The notes beneath the pieces were generated by a model. The model was not told where the DNA came from and did no database searches. It worked only from the letters and a program-made list of their open reading frames with translations. Positions 44,198 to 53,163 of a stretch of DNA of 64,000 bases are shown here, one piece after another; positions within the stretch are counted from its first letter, which is position 1; each line of letters opens with the position of its first letter. A program made the translations under genes and the position numbers. Origin of the DNA: CAYZJV01 sp049310885 (GTDB lineage Bacteria > Spirochaetota > Spirochaetia > Sphaerochaetales > Sphaerochaetaceae); NCBI RefSeq assembly GCF_049310885.1, contig NZ_JBMDYO010000004.1:199328-263327 (forward strand). Direction: 5' to 3'.

Positions 44198-45210
44198 CGA
44201 CTTTTGGAGAATCCCATGGAGAAGGCCTTGGTGTAGTAATCGATGGATTGGAGAGTGGCTTCTCCATTGATCTAGACCATCTACACCGACAAATGGATCG
44301 ACGTCGACCTGGAGGGAATCCTTTAGGTACCAAGAGACGGGAACCCGATGCCATTGAAATTCTCTCCGGAGTTTTTGAAGGTAAGACCACGGGAACCCCC
44401 GTAGCCATCATCATTCGTAACACAAACCAAAGGTCGGGCGATTATAACGACATTTCCCGCATGTACAGACCTGGCCATGCAGATAATACTTGGCACCAGA
44501 AATTCGGTATTCGCGATTGGCGCGGAGGAGGTCGAAGCAGTGGTAGGGAGACAGCAGCCCGTCTTGCGGCTGGAGCTATCGCTCTTCAGATCCTTGCCAA
44601 AAAAGGTGTTCAAATCTCAGCTTATACTATCCAAATCGGAGATGTGATAGCCAGCAAACGCGACTATTCACAGATAGAAAAGAATCCTGTAAGTGCGCCG
44701 GATGCAGAAGCAGCTGTTCTCATGGAACAATTGATCGCCCAGGCAAGGGACGACCAAGATAGTGTGGGAGGTATTATAGAATGCCGTGTCACCGGTTTGC
44801 CAACAGGATTAGGTGAACCAGTTTTTGATAAGGCTGACGCCCTACTCGCCCATGCGATCATTTCGATCGGAGCTACAAAAGGTATTGAGTTTGGGGATGG
44901 CTTTGCAATGGCGACCAGACGTGGAAGTGAAAATAATGATCAGATGGATGATACAGGGTTCTTATCAAATCATGCTGGGGGAATCAATGGTGGAATCACC
45001 AATGGGGAACCACTCCTTTTTAGAACGGTGATAAAACCGACAGCGTCTATCGGCAAAGCCCAGCAGACTATCGATATCGATGGAAATAGTAGGAAGATAG
45101 TTGTGGAAGGAAGGCATGATCCTTGTATTTGTGTGAGGATTATTCCTGTCATAGAAGCCATGACAGCTCTTACACTTTTAGATTTGTGGTATCAGCAGAA
45201 TGGAAGATAA
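44161..45210 (+). CDS. aroC: Chorismate synthase
   Basis: It converts EPSP to chorismate with reduced FMN. The 349-residue protein has the three family signatures: GESHGEGLGVVIDG, RGGGRSSGRETAAR and RGSENNDQ, plus the GGINGGIT loop. The ATG at 44161 follows GAGG and begins SGNIFGKSITITTFGESHG, the standard N-terminus; upstream reading belongs to aroK. The end overlaps the XPB gene start by 11 bases. With aroK and aroDE it covers three shikimate steps in this region. Confidence 0.97.
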   Translation: MSGNIFGKSITITTFGESHGEGLGVVIDGLESGFSIDLDHLHRQMDRRRPGGNPLGTKRREPDAIEILSGVFEGKTTGTPVAIIIRNTNQRSGDYNDISRMYRPGHADNTWHQKFGIRDWRGGGRSSGRETAARLAAGAIALQILAKKGVQISAYTIQIGDVIASKRDYSQIEKNPVSAPDAEAAVLMEQLIAQARDDQDSVGGIIECRVTGLPTGLGEPVFDKADALLAHAIISIGATKGIEFGDGFAMATRRGSENNDQMDDTGFLSNHAGGINGGITNGEPLLFRTVIKPTASIGKAQQTIDIDGNSRKIVVEGRHDPCICVRIIPVIEAMTALTLLDLWYQQNGR

Positions 45211-46858
45211 ACCTCTGATCATACAAAGCGATCTCAGCATGATGCTTGATGTACACTCCCCTTCTGCAGAGGCAGCAAGGAATGATCTTATTGCATTTTC
45301 TGAATTGGTGAAATCTCCTGAACATGTCCATACCTATGCTATCACGGCAATCAGCCTTTGGAATGCTGCTGCGGCAGGTGTTGGAGTCGAAGATGTTCTT
45401 AAAAGACTGCAGAAATGGTCTCGTTTTGCTCTTCCTGAGTCGGTGGTTTTCCATATTAAAGAAATTGGAGGACGGTTCGGAACATTTCTCCTCCTTCCTA
45501 TCGAAGATGACCCCGATCACTATCTTTTAAAAATCGAACAGGAAAGATTCGTCCGTGAGATTATGGCACGGAAAGCAATTGCATCCATGTTGACCCCATA
45601 TGGGGATGGCTTCAAGGTTACTGCTTACCAAAGGGGAGAATTGAAATTGCAGTTAATAAAGCTCAATTTCCCCGTTGACGATAGGATTCCTCTGGTACAT
45701 GGGGAACCTGTTCCAGTTTCTTTTAGGGACGTCTCTTCACGAAATGTACCTTTTGTACTTCGTGACTATCAACGGCTCGCTGCGAATTCTGTGCTCGGAG
45801 ATGGGGGCCCAGGAACCGGATACGGGACCATCGTACTTCCATGTGGCTCTGGAAAGACCATTGTAGGTATGGAAGTACTCACACGACTCTCTACCCGTAC
45901 TCTCATACTCACCACTAATGTGGCGGCAGTACACCAATGGATAGCCGAGATTCTGGATAAATTGGATATAGATCCATCATTTGTAGGTGAATATTCAGGT
46001 GCGAAGAAAGAGATACGTCCCATTACGGTATGTACATATCAGGTCCTTACATGGAGACCGGATAAAGAGGCCGATTTCCCGCATATGCGTGTACTGAAAG
46101 AGGGGAATTGGGGTCTGATTATCTACGATGAAGTACACATGTTGCCAGCACCGGTTTTCAAGGTCACGGCTGAGCTACAGGCCGTGCACCGCGTTGGACT
46201 TACCGCAACACTTATACGCGAAGACCATAGAGAAGATGAAGTGTTTTCTCTCGTAGGACCCAAGCGGTATGATGTTCCCTGGAGCGAATTGGAGAACCAA
46301 GGCTGGATTGCTGAAGCTGAATGCACAGAAATTAGAGTACCGCTTCCTCAAGACCTAGAAATTCCTTATGCTATCGCAAATAAGCGAGAAAAATACCGAA
46401 TCGCGAGTGAAAATAGGGATAAAATTCCGATAGTCCGAGATCTGATTGCAAACCATCCCCAAGATTTTATTCTTGTGATAGGACAATACCTCGATCAATT
46501 GAAAACTATAGCCAAGGAATTAGGGGCTCCCCTGATTACTGGTTCTACCGCCAATACGAAAAGAGATGAACTATATCGGCTATTTCGTGAAGGTAAAGAA
46601 AGGATCCTTGTCGTCTCGAAAGTTGCTAACTTTGCGATTGATCTTCCTGATGCCTCCGTAGCAATCCAAGTATCGGGAACATTCGGATCCAGACAAGAAG
46701 AAGCCCAGCGGTTGGGACGAATCTTGCGACCAAAAAAACAGAGTTCCCATTTCTACTCACTGGTAACCCGTTTTTCGTCAGAGGAAGAGTTCAGTGCGAA
46801 TCGACAAAAATTCCTAACTGAACAGGGATATGCCTATCATGTGGAGGTATGGGAATGA
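45200..46858 (+). CDS. XPB/ERCC3 (Rad25)-type DNA helicase
   Basis: This SF2 helicase is the bacterial relative of eukaryotic XPB and occurs in spirochaetes and Actinobacteria. The 552-residue protein has an N-terminal damage-recognition-like part (to about 185), then motif I PCGSGKTIV, DEVH box, motif III LTATLIRED with the XPB-type RED sequence, and the C-terminal helicase domain ending QEEAQRLGRILRPK. It should unwind DNA 3' to 5' in repair. The start overlaps aroC and the stop overlaps the next gene by ATGA, so the pair is translationally coupled. Confidence 0.93.
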   Translation: MEDKPLIIQSDLSMMLDVHSPSAEAARNDLIAFSELVKSPEHVHTYAITAISLWNAAAAGVGVEDVLKRLQKWSRFALPESVVFHIKEIGGRFGTFLLLPIEDDPDHYLLKIEQERFVREIMARKAIASMLTPYGDGFKVTAYQRGELKLQLIKLNFPVDDRIPLVHGEPVPVSFRDVSSRNVPFVLRDYQRLAANSVLGDGGPGTGYGTIVLPCGSGKTIVGMEVLTRLSTRTLILTTNVAAVHQWIAEILDKLDIDPSFVGEYSGAKKEIRPITVCTYQVLTWRPDKEADFPHMRVLKEGNWGLIIYDEVHMLPAPVFKVTAELQAVHRVGLTATLIREDHREDEVFSLVGPKRYDVPWSELENQGWIAEAECTEIRVPLPQDLEIPYAIANKREKYRIASENRDKIPIVRDLIANHPQDFILVIGQYLDQLKTIAKELGAPLITGSTANTKRDELYRLFREGKERILVVSKVANFAIDLPDASVAIQVSGTFGSRQEEAQRLGRILRPKKQSSHFYSLVTRFSSEEEFSANRQKFLTEQGYAYHVEVWE

Positions 46859-48873
46859 TACAAGATCAGGAAGCTGTTGGATTATGGGAACAATCCCTTA
46901 CCATGTTGTCAGATACTGTCTATATGGATATAGTCAGAAATTTCATTGGGAAAATTCCTACGCCATTCCACAAACCCCAACTTACCAAACGGTTAACTAA
47001 TCTGTTCTTGAATCCGCAGTTCAGACATAATATCATCGAAATGCTCTCAAAACAGGATATTCAATTGCTCTCAGCAACCCATATTCTGGGTTCGCCTACT
47101 CAAGATGAGGTCTGCGCCATTTTTAAGGGCCGATTACCATATGCAATTTTACTGAACAATATAGTGAATCTTGAAGAGCGGCTTCTCTTGGTTCCTAATC
47201 CTTACAGTACGAATAATCGTTGTGAAATACTGGTGAATCCCATTCTATTGGACCTGTTACAATCCAAAGCCCTCTCCTACGCTTCGATATTTGCCTCAAT
47301 CGATTCCGAATCGCAGTCACAGGGATTTAGGCTTTCAGGTGCAAACCCAAGTATATTACAGGCTTTGGTAAGCCTCCATATCCATGAATCCTTAGGATCT
47401 GTTGAGAAGAGCTCCCGCTTATTGAAGAATAAATATGGACCGCTGGTATTCGGGACAGATAAAAACCAAAACATTGACGAGATTTTATATTACAACCGGT
47501 TGCTCTTCCATGAGAATATCATACGCCCCGATGGAAGAGGTTTTCGCATCGATTGGGAAAGATCCGAGAGATTGTTGCGCCTTGATCGTCACCAATTGCA
47601 GCTCAGACTTTTCATTTCAGCTTGGCATACCAATTTCCCGAGCCAAGGAAAAACCCAGATTTCTGACCATTCATTGCATGTATTATTTTCAGATTTGGTA
47701 TCTTTCTTGCGGACTATCCCCCTTGATACTGAAGAAGATCTTGAAACAGCATGTAAATTTGTAGCATTTAGGAATAGGATTTCCCTTCCCGATACAAACC
47801 ACATCGTTGCTATCCTTCGACAAATCGGACTTTCGGATCCTGTTTCCCAAGAAATCATTAATACTGACAGAGGCTCTACTAGACTGACTCCTACAATTGA
47901 TAGCGATTTCTCGATATCATTTAGTAATGATTTAGAGACGATCGGGTCGAGGAATATTCTCCATATGATAGCGATTGCTAGAAAAGTCGATGTCGTAAGT
48001 TCTTATGAAATAAACAAACAGAGCATCATGAGAGGATTCGACCTTGGCTTATCAGTCGACGGAATCATCTCCTATTTGAAGGATTTGACCCATACGGATT
48101 TCAAACATCTTGAAAATCTTATTAAGCATTGGCGTGATGAATTCAACTCCATTACTATTTATGATGGGATTATCGTCAAGGCGGACGAAAGACAAAGTAG
48201 GATAATCGAAGCACTACCACAACTACAGGAACATATCATTGCTACTATCAGTACTGGACTTTTTCTTCTTTCTCGTTCTTCCGAAATCATATGGAGAGAA
48301 ATTTTGACCGCCACCGGTATCGGCTTCTTGCCAAGTAGTATAACCGAAAAAGTTCAACCGGATAGGTCTCATGAATATTTCGATTTTCAAGAGTTGGAGA
48401 CTCACACTCAACAGATTGGATTGTTGCCTCTGCATGTACCTAAACATCAAGACACTGCTCTTTCGAATCCATCGGAGAGGCTGAAGAAATCGATACTCTC
48501 AAAGACAAGTAACCCTTCTGAACGGGAAGAGATGCTTGCAAGGCTGGAAAGAAAACTTATTATTGTTCCTGAACAGATTACGGCAATACAAGGACCTAGC
48601 CAAACTATGCAGGCAAGTGGCTTTGACTATCAGGGAAAGATCAATTTATGTAAGGCTGCCGTTAATTCATCATCAGATCTATTAGAATTACACCTATTAG
48701 ATGACATGGGCAATTCACAGATGATCTTGGCAGATGCGAAGGAATTTATCACTTCAGCCAAAGATCCCTCTATACGCGTGCAGGTACTTCCCGAGGGTGA
48801 GGAACGTTTGATTTCATTAAATACCCTATTCAAAGTAAGGAAATTACGCAGATCAGTCTTCTTCCAGATGTAG
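46855..48873 (+). CDS. Helicase-associated (Helicase_C_3-like) partner protein of XPB
   Basis: The 672-residue protein has no Walker motifs. Its N-terminal half is helical, and a C-terminal part (about 350-500) with ILHMIAIARKVDVVSSYEIN and RIIEALPQLQEHII matches the helicase-associated domain proteins encoded beside XPB in Treponema and in Actinobacteria. The function is unknown; the fixed pairing suggests a physical partner that directs XPB, as Bax1 does in archaea (inference). I start at the ATG at 46855, seven bases after GGAGG, and not at 46849. Its end overlaps the convergent aroDE gene by 21 bases. Confidence 0.75.
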   Translation: MIQDQEAVGLWEQSLTMLSDTVYMDIVRNFIGKIPTPFHKPQLTKRLTNLFLNPQFRHNIIEMLSKQDIQLLSATHILGSPTQDEVCAIFKGRLPYAILLNNIVNLEERLLLVPNPYSTNNRCEILVNPILLDLLQSKALSYASIFASIDSESQSQGFRLSGANPSILQALVSLHIHESLGSVEKSSRLLKNKYGPLVFGTDKNQNIDEILYYNRLLFHENIIRPDGRGFRIDWERSERLLRLDRHQLQLRLFISAWHTNFPSQGKTQISDHSLHVLFSDLVSFLRTIPLDTEEDLETACKFVAFRNRISLPDTNHIVAILRQIGLSDPVSQEIINTDRGSTRLTPTIDSDFSISFSNDLETIGSRNILHMIAIARKVDVVSSYEINKQSIMRGFDLGLSVDGIISYLKDLTHTDFKHLENLIKHWRDEFNSITIYDGIIVKADERQSRIIEALPQLQEHIIATISTGLFLLSRSSEIIWREILTATGIGFLPSSITEKVQPDRSHEYFDFQELETHTQQIGLLPLHVPKHQDTALSNPSERLKKSILSKTSNPSEREEMLARLERKLIIVPEQITAIQGPSQTMQASGFDYQGKINLCKAAVNSSSDLLELHLLDDMGNSQMILADAKEFITSAKDPSIRVQVLPEGEERLISLNTLFKVRKLRRSVFFQM

Positions 48874-50310
48874 TGATTGCTCCAACCGTTTTGGATAGTG
48901 GTAACCAGTGAAGGCTTCGAACTGATGTTTTCCCTGTCGTATAAGCATGTCGATACCGAATAACAATCTACACCCTGACTCCAAAGCCCGTTGTAGCATC
49001 TTGGTATATTTGGGACGATACACCAGCTCATATACGACCTGATTCTTGTTGAAACGATAGCCTGGGATGGGATCACTTTCACTATCGGGAACCATTCCGA
49101 CCGATGTAGTTTGCACTACCAAATCCACATGCTCATAGTCAGAAGCTTGTTCCAGGCTATCATACGAAGACATGGTTTCAAGAGCCAGATTCCTTGCCCT
49201 CTCTGTATTCCTGTTAATAATGGTTACTTTACACCCATGGTTTCGCAACGACCAGACAACTGCCCTTGCCGCACCTCCCGCTCCAATAACTAAAGCACTT
49301 TGAATCCTTTTCGCATCGATTTCAGAAACTAGAGGTTCAATGAATCCATAATAATCGGTATTCATACCCATCCACAAGTTCTTAGCCCTTACCACGGTGT
49401 TGCAGCTCCCGATTTGCTTAACTTCCCGGGTGATTTTTCCTAGATACGGTAATACTGTCTGTTTATGGGGTACAGTAACAGAGAATCCAGAGATATGAAG
49501 CATTTCCGCAAGAATGAAGAAAGATCTAACCGAGTCCACAAGAAATGGTAAATATATAGCATTGAAATTTATTCCCCAGAAACCTGGGTTTTGAATCCTT
49601 GGACTAAAAGAATGTAATACCGGATTGCCAATGACACCATAGATGTGGGTCCTCTCATCTACTTTATCTGCATGATAGAGTTCTTTCATCTGCTGGGCTG
49701 ATATTTGGCCTGGAGCTACGGGATTTTCGGAACAATAGGTCCACAATGATCCCATTTTTCTATACAGGATACGCGAAGGTAACCCATACGGTCCCATTCC
49801 TAGGACAATCTTTTCTTCAACCGATTGCAGTTCAGTCCGAACTCTGAATAGTGTTATGAGATCCATGATAGAATTGGGAGTTACGGCAAGTTTGGGAATA
49901 TCTCCCTTTGCTGAAATTTTTGAAATCTTGTGATAAATATCGGCAGGCAAGCCATTGAAATCATGTTTCGAACGTATGATGCGAATCCCTTTTGAACGGG
50001 CTTTTTGTTCAGCACCTGAACGTTTTACATCATCCTCGATATCCACATAGGCAAAATTACCGTCCAATACCGATTCCATGAGTGAAAGCCGACTTCGCTC
50101 CGATCCTGCGTAACGACCTCCATCAGATTGGCGGCGGATAGTCAGAATAACAGGTATATCGACCATTTCAGGAAACATTGCAGCTCGAACACGCGACGAT
50201 TCATGGAGAAGATCGATCCTCAACTCCACGATATCAATATATTGACGATTCCGATTACATTGCGATACGTTTTCCTCAATTGTACTACCGGTCAGAACCA
50301 GACATATCAT
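48853..50310 (-). CDS. aroDE: Bifunctional 3-dehydroquinate dehydratase/shikimate dehydrogenase
   Basis: The 485-residue fusion carries two consecutive shikimate steps. Residues 1-210 are a type I dehydroquinate dehydratase with the general-base His in SKHDF and the Schiff-base Lys in DIPKLAVTP. Residues 225-480 are shikimate dehydrogenase, with GVIGNPVLHSFSP, the catalytic Lys in SVTVPHKQ, NTDYYGF and the NADP-binding GAGGAARAV. The order is that of plant and some bacterial and chlamydial fusions. The ATG at 50310 follows GGAGG. A good promoter lies upstream (50392-50420). Confidence 0.95.
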   Translation of the reverse strand: MICLVLTGSTIEENVSQCNRNRQYIDIVELRIDLLHESSRVRAAMFPEMVDIPVILTIRRQSDGGRYAGSERSRLSLMESVLDGNFAYVDIEDDVKRSGAEQKARSKGIRIIRSKHDFNGLPADIYHKISKISAKGDIPKLAVTPNSIMDLITLFRVRTELQSVEEKIVLGMGPYGLPSRILYRKMGSLWTYCSENPVAPGQISAQQMKELYHADKVDERTHIYGVIGNPVLHSFSPRIQNPGFWGINFNAIYLPFLVDSVRSFFILAEMLHISGFSVTVPHKQTVLPYLGKITREVKQIGSCNTVVRAKNLWMGMNTDYYGFIEPLVSEIDAKRIQSALVIGAGGAARAVVWSLRNHGCKVTIINRNTERARNLALETMSSYDSLEQASDYEHVDLVVQTTSVGMVPDSESDPIPGYRFNKNQVVYELVYRPKYTKMLQRALESGCRLLFGIDMLIRQGKHQFEAFTGYHYPKRLEQSLHLEED

Positions 50311-50391
50311 CGGAGTTCCTCCATCCAATTATTCGCTAGATGACGCTTTGAAGGACTCCTTGCATCCCGACGCGCCGTTGTGGTACGTTTT

Positions 50392-50420
50392 ATCATACTC
50401 GTTACATCATGAATCTGCAA
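50392..50420 (-). promoter_or_regulatory. Probable promoter of aroDE
   Basis: On the minus strand TTGCAG (50420-50415), a 17-base spacer and TATGAT (50397-50392) give a start about 75 bases before the aroDE ATG. A weaker plus-strand match (TTGTGG, 18 bases, TTACAT) for the divergent ABC-F gene overlaps it. Confidence 0.55.
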
Positions 50421-50445
50421 CACCTTGGGGAAATACGGAGAGTCC

Positions 50446-52404
50446 ATGGGAACATTACAGGTACAGAATATCAGCTTAGCATATGGCGACAGAGATCTCT
50501 TAGACAATGTCTCCTTTACGCTCTCTGATAAGGCAAGGGCAGCATTAGCTGGTGGAAATGGCTCTGGCAAATCAACGTTGTTGAGGATAATCACAGGTGA
50601 GATACATGGAGATAGTGGATCAATCGCCTCCTCAAAAGGCATGCGTATCTCCTATCTTCCACAAAGCGACATTGTCCATACCGGAAACTCGGTATTTATT
50701 GAGGTGGAAAAAGGATATTCACGGTTCTACCCGCTTCTTCAAAGGAAGATGGAGATCGAATCCCATCTTTCTCATGTGAATCAAGATGACAACCACACAT
50801 CCTTACTCGAAGAGCTACACGAAATCCAAGAACAGTTAATGCATAGCTCCTACTACCGTAGGGAAGCTACAATCGAACAGATTCTCAAAGGTTTGGGTTT
50901 CCTGAGAAGTGATTTTCATCGTGCTTGTGAACAGTTCAGTGGCGGGTGGCAGATGAGAATCGCATTGGCAAAAGTACTAGTCGAAGATCCAGATGTCATG
51001 CTCCTCGATGAACCGACAAACTATCTCGATATCGAGGCTCGGATTTGGTTACGTAATTACCTTGGCCAATATCGTGGTTCAGTGATGATTGTAAGCCATG
51101 ATCAGGATTTCCTAGACGACACGGTCAATGAAGTCTATGAATTGTTCAATGGGAATCTCACGAGATACAGTGGTAACTATACATCTTACCAAATGTTGCG
51201 GACCATGGAATTGGAGCAGTTGGCTAAGGCTTTCAAGAACCAGCAGAAAGAATTGGAAAAAACCGAACAATTCATAGAAAGATTTCGATATAAAGCTACT
51301 AAGGCAAAGCAGGTACAAAGTCGTGAAAAACAACTCGAGAAAGTTGAGATAATCCAGATACCTCAGCATCTGAAAAAACTCTCCTTCCGATTTCCCGATC
51401 CACCCCATAGTGGAAAGGATGTGATTTCTCTGGAAGAATTACACAAGAATTATGGAGATCTGGAAATTTTCGCTAGTCTGTCACTGATTATCAATAACGG
51501 AGACCGATTAGCTGTGACCGGTCGAAATGGTGCAGGCAAATCAACACTCCTTAGGATGATCGCCAAGGTGGACGATCTCTATGAAGGAGTTATTCGACTG
51601 GGCTCTGGAGTCAAGATTGGATATTTTGCCCAAGACACTGAACATACACTCAATCCCGATAACACGATCCTTCAAGAGGTTGAATCCATTGCAGCAACCT
51701 CGGACATCCCCAGATTAAGAAGTCTATTGGGCTCTTTCCTATTTAGTGATGATGATATCGACAAGAAGGTAGCTGTCCTCAGTGGCGGAGAGAGGAGTCG
51801 GCTTGCACTACTGAAAATACTCTTGCATCCAGCAAATCTCTTGATTCTTGACGAACCCACAAACCATCTGGATATTAACGCGAAAAATGTCCTTCTTGAA
51901 GCCTTGAGGCAATACAAGGGGACTGTAGTCTTTGTTTCTCACGATACCCATTTTATCAAGAATATTGCTAATCGCATCCTCTATTTGAGCGAGAACGAAC
52001 CTGAATTGTTTGAGGGTGACTACGAATATTTTTCTTGGAAATTGGAACAGAAAGAGGCTTTCGAACAATTATCCGATAAGGAACGTACAACGATCAGCCA
52101 AGAAAAGATCGAAGCAAAGGAAGAATCTGTCGTTTCTTGGAAAGAGACGAATAGAATGAAGAATCGATTGCGAAATCTGCACAAGGAAAGTGATGACTTG
52201 TTAGAGAAGATTGGAACCATAACTGGATCCATTCAGAGCGTGATTGAGGATATGGCTCTTGAAGAGAATTATTCGGATAGTGAATCCATTACCAGTTTGA
52301 TCACTAAAAAAGGTCAATTGGAAACCAAACACACGAGTCTCGAAAGCCATTGGTTCTCTTTGCAAGACGAAATCGAAGAACTGGAGAACAAACTTGGAAG
52401 TTGA
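50446..52404 (+). CDS. ABC-F family ATPase (ribosome-associated)
   Basis: ABC-F proteins bind the ribosomal E site and relieve stalling; some give antibiotic resistance. The 652-residue protein has two ABC modules without membrane domains: GGNGSGKST, FSGGWQMR and DEPTNYLD, then GRNGAGKST, LSGGERSR and DEPTNHLD. A Lys/Glu-rich linker between them (about 240-310) is the P-site tRNA interaction motif, and the last 80 residues are a coiled coil. It resembles the YdiF/ABCF3 group. The ATG at 50446 follows GGAG; the end overlaps maf by 11 bases. Confidence 0.93.
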   Translation: MGTLQVQNISLAYGDRDLLDNVSFTLSDKARAALAGGNGSGKSTLLRIITGEIHGDSGSIASSKGMRISYLPQSDIVHTGNSVFIEVEKGYSRFYPLLQRKMEIESHLSHVNQDDNHTSLLEELHEIQEQLMHSSYYRREATIEQILKGLGFLRSDFHRACEQFSGGWQMRIALAKVLVEDPDVMLLDEPTNYLDIEARIWLRNYLGQYRGSVMIVSHDQDFLDDTVNEVYELFNGNLTRYSGNYTSYQMLRTMELEQLAKAFKNQQKELEKTEQFIERFRYKATKAKQVQSREKQLEKVEIIQIPQHLKKLSFRFPDPPHSGKDVISLEELHKNYGDLEIFASLSLIINNGDRLAVTGRNGAGKSTLLRMIAKVDDLYEGVIRLGSGVKIGYFAQDTEHTLNPDNTILQEVESIAATSDIPRLRSLLGSFLFSDDDIDKKVAVLSGGERSRLALLKILLHPANLLILDEPTNHLDINAKNVLLEALRQYKGTVVFVSHDTHFIKNIANRILYLSENEPELFEGDYEYFSWKLEQKEAFEQLSDKERTTISQEKIEAKEESVVSWKETNRMKNRLRNLHKESDDLLEKIGTITGSIQSVIEDMALEENYSDSESITSLITKKGQLETKHTSLESHWFSLQDEIEELENKLGS

Positions 52405-53071
52405 TAACGAACAACTAACCACAGGTCCGACTCCATTGAGCAGTAATGAAATTACTACGCTTAAGGATTATCCAATTAAGGAATATCTCCCTGAACTGAT
52501 TCTGGCTTCCCAATCCGTAGCTAGGAAATCATTATTAGAGTCATATGGATGCATTGTCCATGTACATCCCACCCATAGTGACGAAGACCATGGAGGTTCG
52601 GCTGGTTTACAAGTAGTAAAGGAACTTGCCGAACGGAAACTCAGAATCTACCTCACCAAAGATCCTTCTCCAACCTTCCCGGTGTTGGCGGCAGATACGT
52701 TAATTTGTTTCAATGGAGCACTCGTTGGAAAAGCGGAAAACTACAGAGAAGCAAGGGCTCAATTGATCCAATTTAGTGGAAAGTCTCATCAAGTGTGTTC
52801 TGGATTTGCATTATACCTCCCCCAACAAGGAACATCGCGAGGCTCTGTGATTAGTGGAAGCGACCAAAGTATCGTCACGTTCAATGAATTGAAGAAATAT
52901 GAGATCGAAACCTATCTTGAAGGCGGTGATTGGAAAGGTGCGGCGGGTTCTTACCGTATACAAGGTGAGGCCAAAAAGTTTATCAGTGCGGTTACTGGTG
53001 ATTTTACGACCGTAGTGGGCTTGCCAATACAGGCGATTTCTGCCATATTATCTTCACCGGACAGTCTTTGA
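52394..53071 (+). CDS. Maf/YceF-like nucleoside triphosphate pyrophosphatase
   Basis: Maf proteins hydrolyse non-canonical or canonical NTPs to NMP. The 225-residue protein has the signature LASQSVARKSLLE (about 37-49), AADT (about 97-100) and the late GAAGSYRIQG block, with Lys pairs as in the family. A 30-residue N-terminal extension precedes the family core. The TTG at 52394, seven bases after GGAG, is the most likely start and overlaps the ABC-F gene by 11 bases. Confidence 0.88.
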   Translation: MEVDNEQLTTGPTPLSSNEITTLKDYPIKEYLPELILASQSVARKSLLESYGCIVHVHPTHSDEDHGGSAGLQVVKELAERKLRIYLTKDPSPTFPVLAADTLICFNGALVGKAENYREARAQLIQFSGKSHQVCSGFALYLPQQGTSRGSVISGSDQSIVTFNELKKYEIETYLEGGDWKGAAGSYRIQGEAKKFISAVTGDFTTVVGLPIQAISAILSSPDSL

Positions 53072-53096
53072 CTGTACGGAATATCCACCATATGGT
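53068..53096 (+). promoter_or_regulatory. Promoter of the rpsB-tsf operon
   Basis: TTGACT (53068-53073), a 17-base spacer and TATGGT (53091-53096) put the start near 53103. The -35 box overlaps the maf stop codon. Confidence 0.7.
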
Positions 53097-53112
53097 GAGA
53101 AATAGCGAAGGG

Positions 53113-53151
53113 GACGGGTAAATGAAGCATGATTTCATGTCATAACCCGTC
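53113..53151 (+). promoter_or_regulatory. rpsB leader hairpin, possible autoregulatory RNA
   Basis: The short rpsB leader folds into a hairpin: outer stem GACGGGT/ACCCGTC (53113-53119 with 53145-53151), an internal loop, and an inner stem ATGAA/TTCAT. The AGGAGG ribosome site starts three bases later. There is no T-run, so it is not a terminator. Binding by S2 or another factor is inference. Confidence 0.5.
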
Positions 53152-53163
53152 ACAGGAGGAATT

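Noticed and set aside
53113..53151. rpsB leader hairpin as a rho-independent terminator of maf
   Set aside because: No T-run follows the stem; the ribosome site does, so a leader structure is the better reading.
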